Below, piece by piece: positions 1 to 9,153 of a DNA stretch of 64,000 nucleotides. Source of the stretch: Limnomonas spitsbergensis (Eukaryota; Chlorophyta; Chlorophyceae; Chlamydomonadales); contig JAYJMM010000040.1 of assembly GCA_037349105.1 (NCBI GenBank), positions 558,001-622,000 on the forward strand, written 5' to 3'. Below the pieces are notes generated by a model. It worked only from the letters and a program-made list of their open reading frames with translations. It ran no database searches and had not been told where the DNA came from. How positions within the stretch are numbered: the stretch's first letter is position 1; each line of letters starts with the position of its first letter. The translations under genes and the position numbers were made by a program.

Positions 1-65
1 AGGTCTCTGCGTCCCTTCCTATTGGCTCATGGGATTAAGCTGGGTAGGCCTCGCCTTTCTGCTTT

Positions 66-207
66 TCTGCTCACTAATTTTAATCTGGCGGAATCCTCCT
101 TCGCCCTCTTTTCTGCTTGCTAATTTCTAATCTGGCGGAATCCTCCTTCGCCCTTTTTTCTGCTTGCTGATTTTTAATCTGGCGGAATCCTCCTTCGCCC
201 TTTTTAG
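66..207. repeat. 47-bp tandem repeat, three copies
   Basis: The block GGCGGAATCCTCCTTCGCCC begins at 87, 134 and 181, an exact 47-bp period. The related leader of element A (about 23880-23915, opposite strand) has a single copy, so the triplication is specific to copy D. The period is not a multiple of three, which argues against a conserved peptide repeat. Confidence 0.85.
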
Positions 208-757
208 TACTTCCCACCTTTGCTGGCTGGGCTGCTTCTAGATGGCACACGTCCCGCGTGGATGTCTCGCGTCCTACGCTGAGGTATCCTCTTGCGTAGT
301 GTCCGTTCAGCTCTGCGGTCCTGCGGGGATCCTTTGGTACACCCACACAATTTCAAACCTGGATGTTCTATCCACAAGTTCACTTCTGTCAATGATGAAA
401 GATTGGATCACCTGATCTCAATCTGCAGTCATACAGGTAATTATCTGCAGGATAAATCCCCAGCCAGATCTTCAAGCCTCTCGTGGACTCAACACTAAGC
501 TGCCACGCTCAATGCACAGGGAATCAAGCTGGGTTTATAACTCCACAACTGGATCTTCGAGCTTCTCCCCAAGGCTCTTCACAGCTGGAGTTTGCAAGAT
601 CTAATTTGGCACGAAAAGCCCAAGCAGAATGCAGCGACATAGGTGCTTTTTCAAGCTGTCCAAGGCGAACAATTCAAAAAAAATATTCCAGGTCAGACAA
701 GCTTAGCTTCCCTCAGCGAGGAACTCGTTGGCAAGCAGCTGATCAGGCTGCAATACC

Positions 758-1220
758 ACTTTTGTCCCTTTTGAAGGACACTGAGAGCGGGGATGCTCGG
801 GGTTGCGAAGGAACGGCGACGGAGGTGACTTTGTCCGTGGGTTTTGTCGCCGGGCGGACTCAGCTGGAAGCTGGTACGCCGAGAGCTCCTGGTCGGCTTT
901 GCGCCTCCTGGTCTATTTAGGTGAATATCTGCTTGGGACTGCTTGCCTGATTAGTCGTCTCCGATGGACGAGTAGTCAGGGATCGGCACCGTAGGTCGCG
1001 TGCTCTTCAGGGCGAGCTCCGTAGATCGCGTCGGCTGGGGATGACCAGTGATCTGGATGGGGCTCGCTTGTCACTTGCTTATGCTATCACCACTTTCCGT
1101 GGTGCTAGACTTGACTGAAGTGTAAGGTACTGACTTAGTGGCGAGCAAGGGCTAGTATCCGTGAGAGCTAGGCCTATACTCTTTACACCAGAGGCCTGTC
1201 CTTCAAAAGGGACAAAAAGT
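758..1220. other. Inverted repeat linking LTR and post-LTR site, copy D
   Basis: 758-780 and 1197-1220 are reverse complements, apart from one extra A in the right arm (TGTCCTTCAAAAGGGACAAA core). This is the counterpart of the 24-bp inverted repeat in element A, with a different sequence that still pairs. The 758-780 arm lies directly behind the LTR end on the minus strand. Confidence 0.85.
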
Positions 1221-1426
1221 AGTAGCTTAGGCTATTGCCGGGATACAGGGACCCGGCAGGCCCAATTCAGAGTACAGATTATGCTAAATCACCCTGCGTA
1301 AGCGGGTTTCTAGGTCTCAGTTCAAATCCGGAGACTCCGCAGATAAGCTGCGGAGGCTCCGCGGCCGCTAACTGCGGCCTAAACGGTTCTGTCACGTATA
1401 CGGTAATATACTGTGACAAGCTCTGC
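781..1426 (-). repeat. LTR (R-U5-like part) of copy D
   Basis: This minus-strand segment matches the 5' LTR of element A (22756-23385) in order: TGTCACAG start, CCGCAG/CTGCGG hairpin, CGCTTACGCAGG block, GCCGGG/CCCGGC hairpin, first inverted-repeat arm, GTCAGTACCTTA block. The middle (about 790-1090) is strongly diverged. No similarity to the extra 231 bp found at the start of the 862-bp LTR units is visible beyond 1426. Confidence 0.65.
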
Positions 1427-1723
1427 ATCCTTCTTCACTTCGGGCTGTTTCGTCCACAAGACCACAAGTCCGATCTAGACCGCCTCAACCTGGCAACTGT
1501 CGAACTCAGTGCATCAGTCTCCTCAAGTGTCGACTTCAATTCAACAAAAGTGACATGCACAATACATAATCCTCCCCTATCGCACGCGTTGGCTTCGGTG
1601 AATCTGCGATGCTCTTGCTTGGCCTACCTCGGTCATTTTGTGTAGTTGTGCGAACGTAACTTCTGTCAACGGTAAGGGAAGAATCATCAAAGGTTAGTGC
1701 AGTAACCCGAGGATTAAGTCGAG

Positions 1724-1749
1724 GATAATCTGGTGCCAGCCAGATTATC
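1724..1749. other. Perfect hairpin, 10-bp stem
   Basis: GATAATCTGG (1724-1733) and CCAGATTATC (1740-1749) pair completely around a 6-nt loop. It lies upstream of the first gag-like reading frame of element B, so it could be leader RNA structure. Function unknown. Confidence 0.7.
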
Positions 1750-1813
1750 GCTCCTGCACATCAAGTTACCCTTGGTAAAGGGCTCCTAGCACTCCTTTAA
1801 GAAGAGAAGAATC

Positions 1814-1837
1814 CAGATTCGAATCACTTCGAATCTG
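1814..1837. other. Perfect hairpin, 10-bp stem
   Basis: CAGATTCGAA (1814-1823) and TTCGAATCTG (1828-1837) pair completely around the loop TCAC. It is the second strong hairpin within 115 bp in the putative leader of element B. Confidence 0.7.
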
Positions 1838-1923
1838 CTGGCGAGTAAAAACCGGGAATAAGGTTCCTGAGCGTGTCCCGTTGCCTAAAAAGTTAGTGAT
1901 AACAGTGAACATATCCCAGGTTC

Positions 1924-2247
1924 GTGTTCAATCCCTGGATGGATTCCGATTCTACCCAGGGAAAGCAAGGGCAAGAGGACCCTATTCTTCCCAACCCTGT
2001 AGCTCTTCCCATGCTAACTGCTGGTCAGAGGGAAAAAGAAGATGCTGACAGGAACAAGGCTGAGCGTGCCGCTAAAACCCTCCTGAACAATGAGCAACAC
2101 GATGTGAGGGCTGACAGCAGAGGCGCCGGTAATAAGGATCTGCCAGAGGTGAGCAGTAAGCTCACTAGGGATGCGTCCGCTGAGGCGGGGAGAGAGCCTT
2201 CTGTACAAGAGGCTAAGCCTCTCACGGAGGCCGAGCGACTTATATAG
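1924..2247 (+). pseudogene. N-terminal gag-like fragment of element B
   Basis: A 107-residue charged, low-complexity reading frame from ATG 1924 to TAG 2245-2247 (Gln/Glu/Lys/Arg rich, with a QREKEDADRNKAERAAK stretch). The following gag-like frame (2297 onward) is in another phase, so this is either a separate small ORF or the N-terminus of gag cut off by a frameshift. No domain recognised. Confidence 0.4.
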
Positions 2248-2296
2248 CAGTCGATAGCCAATGATATTGACAGCTAGGCACGTTGCCAAAAGACTG

Positions 2297-4180
2297 ATGG
2301 CACAGAACGCTGATAAGGCAAGGAAACATGCTGAAGCTGAAGCACTCCATGCTGAAGCAGTCCAACAACGTCAACGCGAAATGTGTCGTCTTGACGCATT
2401 GCGGCGTGCGGCCGAGCAGTAAGCTGCAGCCGAGGCAGATGAGAGAGAGATGAGGGATCACCTGATCCGTAGTGCGGATGAGAGACTGGCACTAACCCCT
2501 TTAAAAGTGACTCGGACTCATTACGAGGGCCTGCAACGGGTTGACCAGTTAGTCGATAACCCTGCATACCTTGCTGCACAAGACGAGTGCTGCAGTGCAC
2601 GTTCGTCACATGTAAATGCCTTTGCCAATGTTGCACCCGAGGCCGGTGGGGATCAAACCTCCCTCCCATCAATGACCTTGCAGGAGTCCTCGAAAACGGC
2701 TGGATTTCACAAGTCAGGCAACGCAGCTTACATGATCAACTCAGCCGTCGCTGTCCATGTACCCGAGAGCTTCCAGCATGATGTGAGGCACGCGACGCCC
2801 ACGGCGTCCCATCCATCGGCTGACCTGGTTGCTCCTGAATGTACCCCCCCCCTCGTTTTTGAGTGTGTTGTCAGGTGAGGCTATGCAATCATGGGGGCCT
2901 TTAGGGGGGCTGTCTCTGGCAAGGAAACGGGGCGGCATGACCCCACTGGTTACCAAGGTAAACAGCTGAACATGGACCAGCGGTTAGCCGTGGTTCCCGT
3001 TGTTTCCGGAGCGAACGAGGTCGTCACCATCAGTGAGTTGAGGGACATGTTTCGAGACGTGGTAGGGAGTTTGCCGCATGGACGCCCTCCACCTCCAACA
3101 GTAGTGCTACAGGAACAACTAGTACAGCCTTCTCAGCAGTACCTGGGTTTTGGCAGCGCGCAATCAGGGGAGAATCCTTTAGGTGAACCTCACCACCAGG
3201 GATGGGAGGGCTTCCCGCAGAGAGAAGGACATTCCCACTCCGCCGTGCCATCAGCACCAGTACATGGAGTACAGCTCCATGTGGGTGCAGCTCGGACCAA
3301 AGGTCTTAGTCACCCATGGGCTAGTGGGGGCACACACCGACCTTACGACCCTCATGGGCCATCCATACAGGGTGGTCACATGCACCGCGCTCCTATGAGT
3401 GGAGGGGCTCCTGGTGCCACGGCACCTCCTTATGGGAATGGTGGATCTGAAGGGCATTCAGGGTGGCCAGATACTGACCGTGATCATTCAGGGTATGACC
3501 CAAGCAGGCCCTCGCATGGAGGTGGCACTAGTAATCCTGATAGATCAGGACATCCAGGAGGCTCAGGAGGATCAGGATACCCAGGGGGGCCAGGAGGTCC
3601 AGGACACCCAGGAGGGTCAGGAGGTCAAGAAGGTTCCAGGTACGCTGGCGGGTCAGGGGTACCAGGCGGCCTAGGATATCCTAATGGGTCAGGGGGACCA
3701 GGCGGCCCAGGCAAACCAGGGGACGCACATACTAGTCCCAAGTGGCCTGCTAGTGGGTATGACTCTGATGATGAGGTTCAGGTCAGTGACCAAACTCACA
3801 TCAATTCCAAGCATCTGCCAGAATTGGTAGCACTGGAAGGAATGTTGGCGTGGAGAGAGTACTCAAAGGGTATGTACGCCTATGCGGCTGCGTCTAACAA
3901 TATCCTAGGACGGGCTTACAAGGTTCAAGTTCAGCTGGTGCTGTCTAAAGCAAACCAGCAGGGGGGTGACTTCCTGCGCAGGCATATTGGAGACCTGACG
4001 CTCTTGTGTCCCCATGGAGGAAGGCACCTGCAGTTAGAACTGGGCTGTCGTATTGATGGGGGGGGTCTGACCCCAGTAAATGAATCTGTGGAGATCATGC
4101 CTGACATGCGTGGTAAGAGTGGGCTCTCCTTCGCAGCTCCCCTATCCGTCACCCAATGGGCGGAAGAGGACGTTCTTTGA
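2297..4180 (+). pseudogene. gag-like ORF of element B, N-terminal and middle part
   Basis: One phase runs from ATG 2297 to 4180 and is broken only by TAA 2420-2422 and TGA 2876-2878. The start is Ala/Glu/Arg rich and coiled-coil-like (about 2300-2500). From 2891 the frame is open for 429 codons: a segment with SELRDMFRDVVG, a Gly/Pro/Ser tract (3545-3725), then a conserved-looking stretch with HLPELVALEGMLAWREYSKG. The fold continues in another frame after about 4165, so a frameshift lies there. This is interpreted as a gag polyprotein because a zinc knuckle and protease follow. The exact family is not recognised. Confidence 0.5.
3545..3725 (+). repeat. Collagen-like Gly-rich coding repeat
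   Basis: Degenerate short nucleotide repeats (GGAGG, CCAGGAGG, TCAGGAGG units) encode runs such as GGSGGSGYPGGPGGPGHPGG. It is a low-complexity linker within the gag-like frame. Copy-number changes in such a tract are expected to be frequent. Confidence 0.75.
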
Positions 4181-5193
4181 TGCTGTACTGGCAGTTGGTC
4201 ACCGCTACCTCAATGTGGCTACCCAAGGTGAGATGATGCGGTGGCATACTTCCATGAAGATGGGGCTGCCAAATTCACTAGAACCCACCGTCTCCCCGCA
4301 TGAGAACCCTGCGCAGTTCGCCACGCGGGTGTGCACCACGTATGATGCTTTCTTAGCCAGCATCAAAGATGCCTTCCTAAGAGTGTCCAGTAACAGGGCT
4401 ATGGTTACGGTGGTAAGAGAGGGGCTCCCAGCCAACCTGAGGGTGGCTTGTGACACCGCTTTCAACAAACGAGGATCTTTACTCAGGGACCTGTGAGAGT
4501 GCTGGCCAAGGTAGTCCAGGCAGCTCAACATGCTTTTGAAGCTGGTGTGTGGGACAATATCACAAAATCTGTTGCGGTAGCTTCCCTTGACAGTGCACCT
4601 GCTGCGTCAAAGGGCACACCCCGAAGTCAGGCGCAGTCAGCACCGAGGTCATGGAGCTGGTTGAGTCGCAGGACATGTTCCCTGAAGCCCAGTCTGATGG
4701 TGAGGGTCACCTGTGGAATAATGTAGCGGATGCAAAACCCGTGTACCCAGCCACGGTCCAGCCACCCAGATGGGGTCAGGGAGCTCATCAGGGGCGCTCA
4801 GTGACGGGGAACAACCAGCCCCCTCCCCAAGGAACCCCGAGGGCTTACGGGGCAACTATGCCCCCAAATCCGAGGGTAGGACCAGCGCCACCCCGACCAC
4901 CCCCTAGGCCCAGGTTCTGCAAACTGTGTTTTGGGGACCACTGGACTGACCTGTGCGCACAATGGCCTGAATTTCAGGACTGGGCACAGATTGGCAGGGC
5001 GAGTGTGGCTAACGGGCCTGCTGGCCGGGACAAGTGCCCTCCCACTGTTGCAGAGTCCCACTTTGGACAGGTGCAAGCGTGGGCCAACCTGGCTCTCAAG
5101 GAGCACCATGAAGGAGAGCGCCTCAAACATGAGAATGGCGTAGCGCGGAAGTTTGAGGGCACGGCCAACTTTAACACAGGCAGGTGCATCTGA
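4150..5193 (+). pseudogene. gag-like C-terminal part of element B with zinc knuckle
   Basis: The gag fold continues through three different phases (about 4160-4496, 4493-4640, 4651-5193), so at least two frameshifts separate the pieces. The first piece has a capsid-like feel (a QFATRVCTTYDAFLASIKDAF stretch and a REGLP motif typical of gypsy gag). The last piece carries a knuckle CKLCFGDHWTDLC at about 4915-4953, spacing C-x2-C-x3-H-x4-C, one residue shorter than the canonical C-x2-C-x4-H-x4-C. It ends at TGA 5191-5193. Confidence 0.55.
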
Positions 5194-5395
5194 TCATGCA
5201 GGTAAGGGCATATGGGGTGCCTTGCCTGAGGGGTTTAACCACCAGGATGATCAGGATCTCATGCAGGGTAACTGACTGCTTTCCCCTAAGGAATTCTCGG
5301 TCACATCTCTGGCCAACACCTTAGGGAAGGTTAAAGATAAATACGCTAAAGGGGGGTCAATTTTTTTTCCGAAGACGTTTGCCAAATCGGCAGGC

Positions 5396-6265
5396 GTGCC
5401 CCAGACTGGGTCACCCACCATTGTTGCAACGGTTAGAGAAGACAGCTGCAGAGCAGCTACATGTCGGTTCAGACTGGTAGATGTGCGGCAGGATGCGGGT
5501 TCACATGTGGACGACAGAGACAATGTAAAAAGTGTCGTTTGTACCCACGGTCCGCATTCCGCCAGGTGGCAGCCTATTGCTGGCAATGAGGTCAGGGTTT
5601 CGGCCGCCCCTGGTAGTGCGGGGTCAGATAAGAGTCCAAGTTCTCATCAGATCACTGCACAACAGCACGCGTTGCGAATTACTGCCGTCCTTTTGTTACC
5701 TTCTGGTCAGCCGCGAGTCTTCCCTGAGTCTTTTACGGTAAGTGCGATTCCTGATCCGGACCCAGTTATCCTTTTGGCTCTAATGGCGTGTGCGACCAGT
5801 GTCTCACATTACTTCAGATCCCTCCCAGGTCTCCTGTTTTACTTCTCCAACCCGATCAACAGTCCAAGTGAATGCATGGGGCTGGTGATCGACAATGAGA
5901 AGAGGATTCCGCTGAAAGCGATGCTTGATTTTGGGTCCAACTGTTTCCTGATTACTGATGTTGAGGCGAGACGACTTCACATACCTGTAATTCCGTATGA
6001 TGTCGGTTTGAATACTAGCAATGGCACGAGCACGATCCTCCGGGGTCACAGAACCTGTTGTTGTGTCGTATGGGTTTGGCGAATCTGCTTGCTAGTAGTT
6101 AGAGAGCCTGCAAATGCCGCATTCTCAGTCCTGATAGGGAATCCAGATGGCTCAGCCTTCTCCTCGATTCACGATGTGGGAAAAGGAATTCTCACCATGA
6201 AGTCTGTTGATCCGCCGATTGTCCTGCACTTGCCGGTGGTGCTTCGCAGTCCCAACAGCAAGTAA
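5396..6265 (+). pseudogene. Retropepsin-like aspartic protease region of element B
   Basis: The 289-codon open stretch contains LKAMLDFGSNCFLIT (about 5914-5958), which has the layout of a retroviral-type protease active site (hydrophobic-D-[ST]-G-[AS]). The position after Asp is Phe instead of Ser/Thr, so it may be inactive. The downstream IGNP (about 6136) matches the IGxD/IGNPE-type segment of this fold. The region before the protease is Ser/Thr rich. Placed between the zinc knuckle and RT, as in gypsy polyproteins. Confidence 0.55.
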
Positions 6266-6639
6266 TAACTTGATTGGTGCATTTAGAGGTTACCAGATTC
6301 TCCGAGTCAGCAGTTATTCAGATTGTGTCATACTTCCTCATCTGGGGGGGGAAGTTCCCTGCTTCACACTTGAATCACAAGTGATGTTATATCAAATAAT
6401 GGTGCTCTTCCTCCCATCCCTTGCAGGCCCCATTCACAAGTGAGTACGTTCACATGTGGCACCAAGGAAGGTTCCATTCAACCTGGAATTGCTGCATAAG
6501 CATGCATGAAGTACCGGTCTTCCAAGACGGTATAGTAACGCCTGTTAGGGGATTAGCTAAACCTCTTACCCAGTGCACTTTAGCGCTTAGTTTATAGCCT
6601 GTCCTCTTGCATTAGGCTGAGTGATTAAGGTTTCCTGCT
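6266..6639 (+). other. Non-coding spacer within element B
   Basis: No sustained open frame with recognisable content. It ends in a pyrimidine-containing stretch and CTGTGCAG directly before the ATG at 6646, which looks like a splice acceptor. Otherwise nothing was recognised. Confidence 0.4.
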
Positions 6640-7156
6640 GTGCAGATGGCACGTACTGCCGATAGACGCGCTGCTCCTAAGCGCCGTCGTGTGCTGCCGG
6701 ACGCGGCTGACCCTCCTCCTGCGCCTAAGCCGGGAGGTGACCCGAGTTCCTCTGACGAGTCGGAATACGCGGACCCGTATGATGGTGCAGACCCGGATGA
6801 GATCCTAGAGGGGGAGCGGCGTGCCATGTATGATAGCTTCGTGGGGCGATGGGGGCAAGGTCGCCGCATGCTCACGCACGTGCTGTCAAAGGCGGCCCGG
6901 TGCCGTCTGGTCAGCACTCCCCTGCTCCTGGCTCTGTGCGGACGTACGTCACCTGGAGATCAGGGACATAGTTAAAAATCCTGACAACTGTGCGCCGTAT
7001 GCTGAGCTGCACGGCCCTACACAGCCACTCCTCATGCTGCACTACCGGGCGGCCCTGGCCACCTTGGCCACGCAGTATGACCTGCGTGCCAACTACTATC
7101 GCTATATCCACGCTGACCTGCTGATAGAATTTAGCATGTGGCCAGAATGGTACTAA
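6640..7156 (+). CDS. Unknown protein, cassette ORF 1 in element B (one frame change)
   Basis: ATG at 6646 opens a basic then acidic N-terminus (RRAAPKRRRVLPDAADPPP; a possible nuclear localisation signal, followed by an SSSDESE acidic patch). Around 6900-6950 the plausible frame changes: the second phase carries ADVRHLEIRDIVKNPDNCAP and continues to TAA 7154-7156. The change may be a frameshift or a tiny intron. Base composition is more G+C rich and less damaged than the neighbouring gag and RT fragments. No family recognised. The next ORF (7181) is in the same phase as the second half, separated only by the TAA and 24 bp. Confidence 0.4.
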
Positions 7157-7180
7157 TCCGCGTTACTTTGTCGGCTCCAG

Positions 7181-7879
7181 ATGTCACAGAACGGCAGCCA
7201 CGGACGTGGCGGTGAAGGCAGCCAAGACGCGCTGGCCATCCGGCGTGCCGCAATGAAGAGGCAGTCTATTGGCCTGTTTCACTCCGAGAGACAGGCTTAC
7301 CGTCGGGAGGCTCGGGACAGCATGACAGAGGTGCTTATGCAGCGGCGCCGCCGCGGTCGAGGTGGACGCGGCCAGGGTGGGGCCGAACAACACTACGACG
7401 AGGACATGCAGTCGCAGCCCTCCTCATTTGGGACCGACCCGCGTCGCCGGACCCCTGTGCATTCTGTGCCGCCTCTCGATGCACAGGCTGCCGCTGCATA
7501 CTTAGAAGCTCGTTTGGCCAGCGGGCTGGACGACTACATGGCTGGAGAGCAGCTCCGTCGAGCAGCAACCACAGCCGCAGCTGCATCCGCAGCCGCAACC
7601 GCCGCCGCAGCCGCAGTCAGCGAGCCAAGACCCACTACTGAGGCTAACATTCATGAGTGGATCAACCACGGACAGCTCAAGTGCTTCCGTCGGGCCGTTG
7701 CAGTGGACAGGGCCGCTAGTGCCTCTGATGACATTGACGGAACCTCGTGGAACGCTGTCACAAAGTGCTGGCAGGCGTTCGTCAACCTCAACTCGCCTCC
7801 GCTTGGCGATCACGATGCCATCAAGGCGGACGTCTACGACTTTCTCGGGCTTCCCACTCGAGGGACCTCAACTGAGTGA
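7181..7879 (+). CDS. Unknown protein, cassette ORF 2 in element B
   Basis: An intact 232-codon ORF from ATG 7181 to TGA 7877-7879. The N-terminal third is Arg/Gly rich (MQRRRRGRGGRGQGG), followed by an Ala run encoded by GCA/GCC repeats (about 7565-7620). The C-terminal 80 residues look globular (IHEWINHGQLKCFRRAVAVD; a TSWNAVTKCWQAFVNLNSPP segment). The ATG is preceded by TACTAAT and a CTCCAG, resembling a branch point and acceptor, so ORF 1 and ORF 2 may be exons. Lying between protease and RT, it may be an accessory part of the polyprotein or a captured gene. Function unknown. Confidence 0.45.
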   Translation: MSQNGSHGRGGEGSQDALAIRRAAMKRQSIGLFHSERQAYRREARDSMTEVLMQRRRRGRGGRGQGGAEQHYDEDMQSQPSSFGTDPRRRTPVHSVPPLDAQAAAAYLEARLASGLDDYMAGEQLRRAATTAAAASAAATAAAAAVSEPRPTTEANIHEWINHGQLKCFRRAVAVDRAASASDDIDGTSWNAVTKCWQAFVNLNSPPLGDHDAIKADVYDFLGLPTRGTSTE

Positions 7880-7959
7880 AGGTGGGCGCGGTGCAGGGAT
7901 CGGGAGTTGTATAAGCAAGTGCTGCGCATGTACCCCGTTCCCCACATTGCCTCTCCCTT

Positions 7960-8485
7960 TCAGGCCCAGCCTAGGTTAGGTGACTTGGGCGGTACGCCTC
8001 TGCTGCGCAGTCTGCGTATGCATCGTTTGCGAATTTGGCGCCAGCGGTTGAATGTAGTTAAGGCATGATTCAGGGATAGGCGCTTGAGGCGTAAGGCCAG
8101 CAGGGCACAGGCAGTGGTGGCACTGAGACGTGAGTGTAAAAATGTGCGGTGCAACGTGGGTCCCCCTGCCTCAAAAAGGTTCACCTGGTTCGGTCAGATT
8201 GCGTTGCTTGTTGTTCTCACGTTGCACCTGATCATTGGATCTGCCTGGGCTACGCCTGGGCTCAGCGAGATGCCCACACTGGCTCAAGAAGCCGTGTTCT
8301 CAAGGATGCCGGCCGTCCCCTTATGCCCCCAGCAGGAGTTGGCAGCTTTCCAGGCTGATGTCTGGTACCCAGATCCTTTTGTAGAGCCTTTCATGCATCC
8401 TAACGTAGGGTTGGGTGAAGTGCCCATAGAGGACTCATGGGCCCTGGATAGCCTAACCCCCGACAGCCCTGCTGATCCAGTCTAA
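7960..8485 (+). pseudogene. Arg-rich segment plus signal-peptide-like membrane segment upstream of RT, element B
   Basis: After a pyrimidine tract ending in TTTCAG (7963) a frame opens with Arg-rich sequence (RMHRLRIWRQRLN), crosses a TGA near 8066 and continues as RRKASRAQAVVALRRE. At about 8190-8250 it has a strongly hydrophobic run (IALLVVLTLHLIIG) followed by SAWA-T, an AxA-type signal peptidase pattern. It ends at TAA 8483-8485, in the same phase as the RT fragment that follows. Element A has the same arrangement. Coding at the TTG 8084 start is not implied; this is probably an internal part of a polyprotein. Confidence 0.5.
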
Positions 8486-8503
8486 CCAGGAATACACCAG
8501 AAG

Positions 8504-9145
8504 ATGAAAGATGGGTGGACCCTAGTTGATCATCCTGAGATGTTTGCTGCAGAGCGCCAAGAGTTTGTCCACGATCTACGGCATATGATCAAAGAGACTA
8601 GTGCGTTCGAGCTCGCTGATCTGACTTGCTACTGTGGACGGGTCCCTGATTTCACCATTGGACCTCCTGGAGTGTTGGTGGAAGTCCCTGCAGATGCTGT
8701 ACCGCGCAAGAGCCGGAGGCGTTCCTCGCTGGAGACTGATGTCATGAACGAGCACATGCAGCCCTTGTTGGCCGCGGGGTTCATATAGCCTTGTCCCTTT
8801 GCCACCTTGACGCATGAAGCGGTGATTGCAGCGAAGAAGGATCCAGTTACTGCTGCTGCATCAGTTATGGTAAGGCTGCGGGGGGAATAAATTCCTTCAC
8901 ACCACCTGATCCCTATCCGCTGCCTTAACCTGAGGAGTTGTTTGCTGAAACCAAAGGCTGCAAGTTCTTTTCGGTGTGTGATATGAAGTCAGGGTTTGGG
9001 CAGACAAAGCTTGACCCTGCGTACCATCACCAGACTGCTTACTGGTGGAATCGTCAGTTATAACAGACTAAGAGGAACACCTTCGGGTTGTCAAATATGC
9101 CAGCTTATTTCCAGCGAGTCATGACGACCACGATTTATGACGTAA
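8504..9145 (+). pseudogene. Ty3/gypsy reverse transcriptase, N-terminal half, broken
   Basis: From 8504 the frame gives the usual pre-RT segment (DGWTLVDHPEMF, then LADLTCYCG), then LLAAGFI, TAG 8786-8788 and PCPFATLTHEAV in the same phase: an RT N-terminus with a stop. After another frame change near 8880 it reads FTPPDPYPLP, then VCDMKSGFGQ (about 8975-9004, with the first catalytic Asp of RT) and FGLSNMPAYFQRVM (about 9081-9122). The sequence ends before the YxDD box, at the start of the 3.9-kb array. At least two stops and one frameshift are present, so it is non-functional. Confidence 0.85.
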
Positions 9146-9153
9146 GGCTGGGT

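Larger units (their letters stand above)
1..1430 (-). mobile_element. Inverted 5' end (LTR plus leader) of a giant LTR retrotransposon, copy D
   Basis: Read on the minus strand, this stretch parallels 22756-24000: an LTR starting near TGTCACAG at about 1426, an inverted-repeat arm just behind the LTR end, then a leader that runs off the left edge of the window. Shared leader landmarks include an AGAAGTGAACTTGTGGATAG block (about 369-390) and the GGCGAAG-AGGATTCCGCCAG block. It is clearly diverged from the 22.8-kb copy, so it is an older or sister family. The internal coding region is outside the window. The homology is seen directly; the assignment to the PHD-finger element family follows from element A. 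Confidence 0.75.
1431..1923. other. Intervening non-coding stretch, possible 5' leader of element B
   Basis: No convincing coding region. This may be flank of copy D at the left and leader/LTR remnant of element B at the right. It carries two perfect 10-bp hairpins (1724-1749 and 1814-1837). No boundary could be fixed because no second LTR of B is present. Confidence 0.4.
1924..9153 (+). mobile_element. Element B: decayed Ty3/gypsy-like LTR retrotransposon
   Basis: Successive plus-strand fragments give the order gag, zinc knuckle, aspartic protease, an unknown two-ORF cassette, an Arg-rich/membrane segment and the N-terminal half of a gypsy RT. All conserved parts carry stops or frameshifts. 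The RT stops abruptly near 9146, where the 3.9-kb tandem array begins, so the rest of RT, RNase H, integrase and the 3' LTR are missing. The protease, membrane segment, RT order matches element A, so A and B are probably distant relatives. No LTR boundary was found. Confidence 0.7.

Noticed and set aside
1318..1340. tRNA-like T-arm (AGTTCAAATCCGG) in the copy D LTR, and GTTCAATCC near 1928
   Set aside because: No acceptor stem, anticodon arm or complete cloverleaf could be placed around either.
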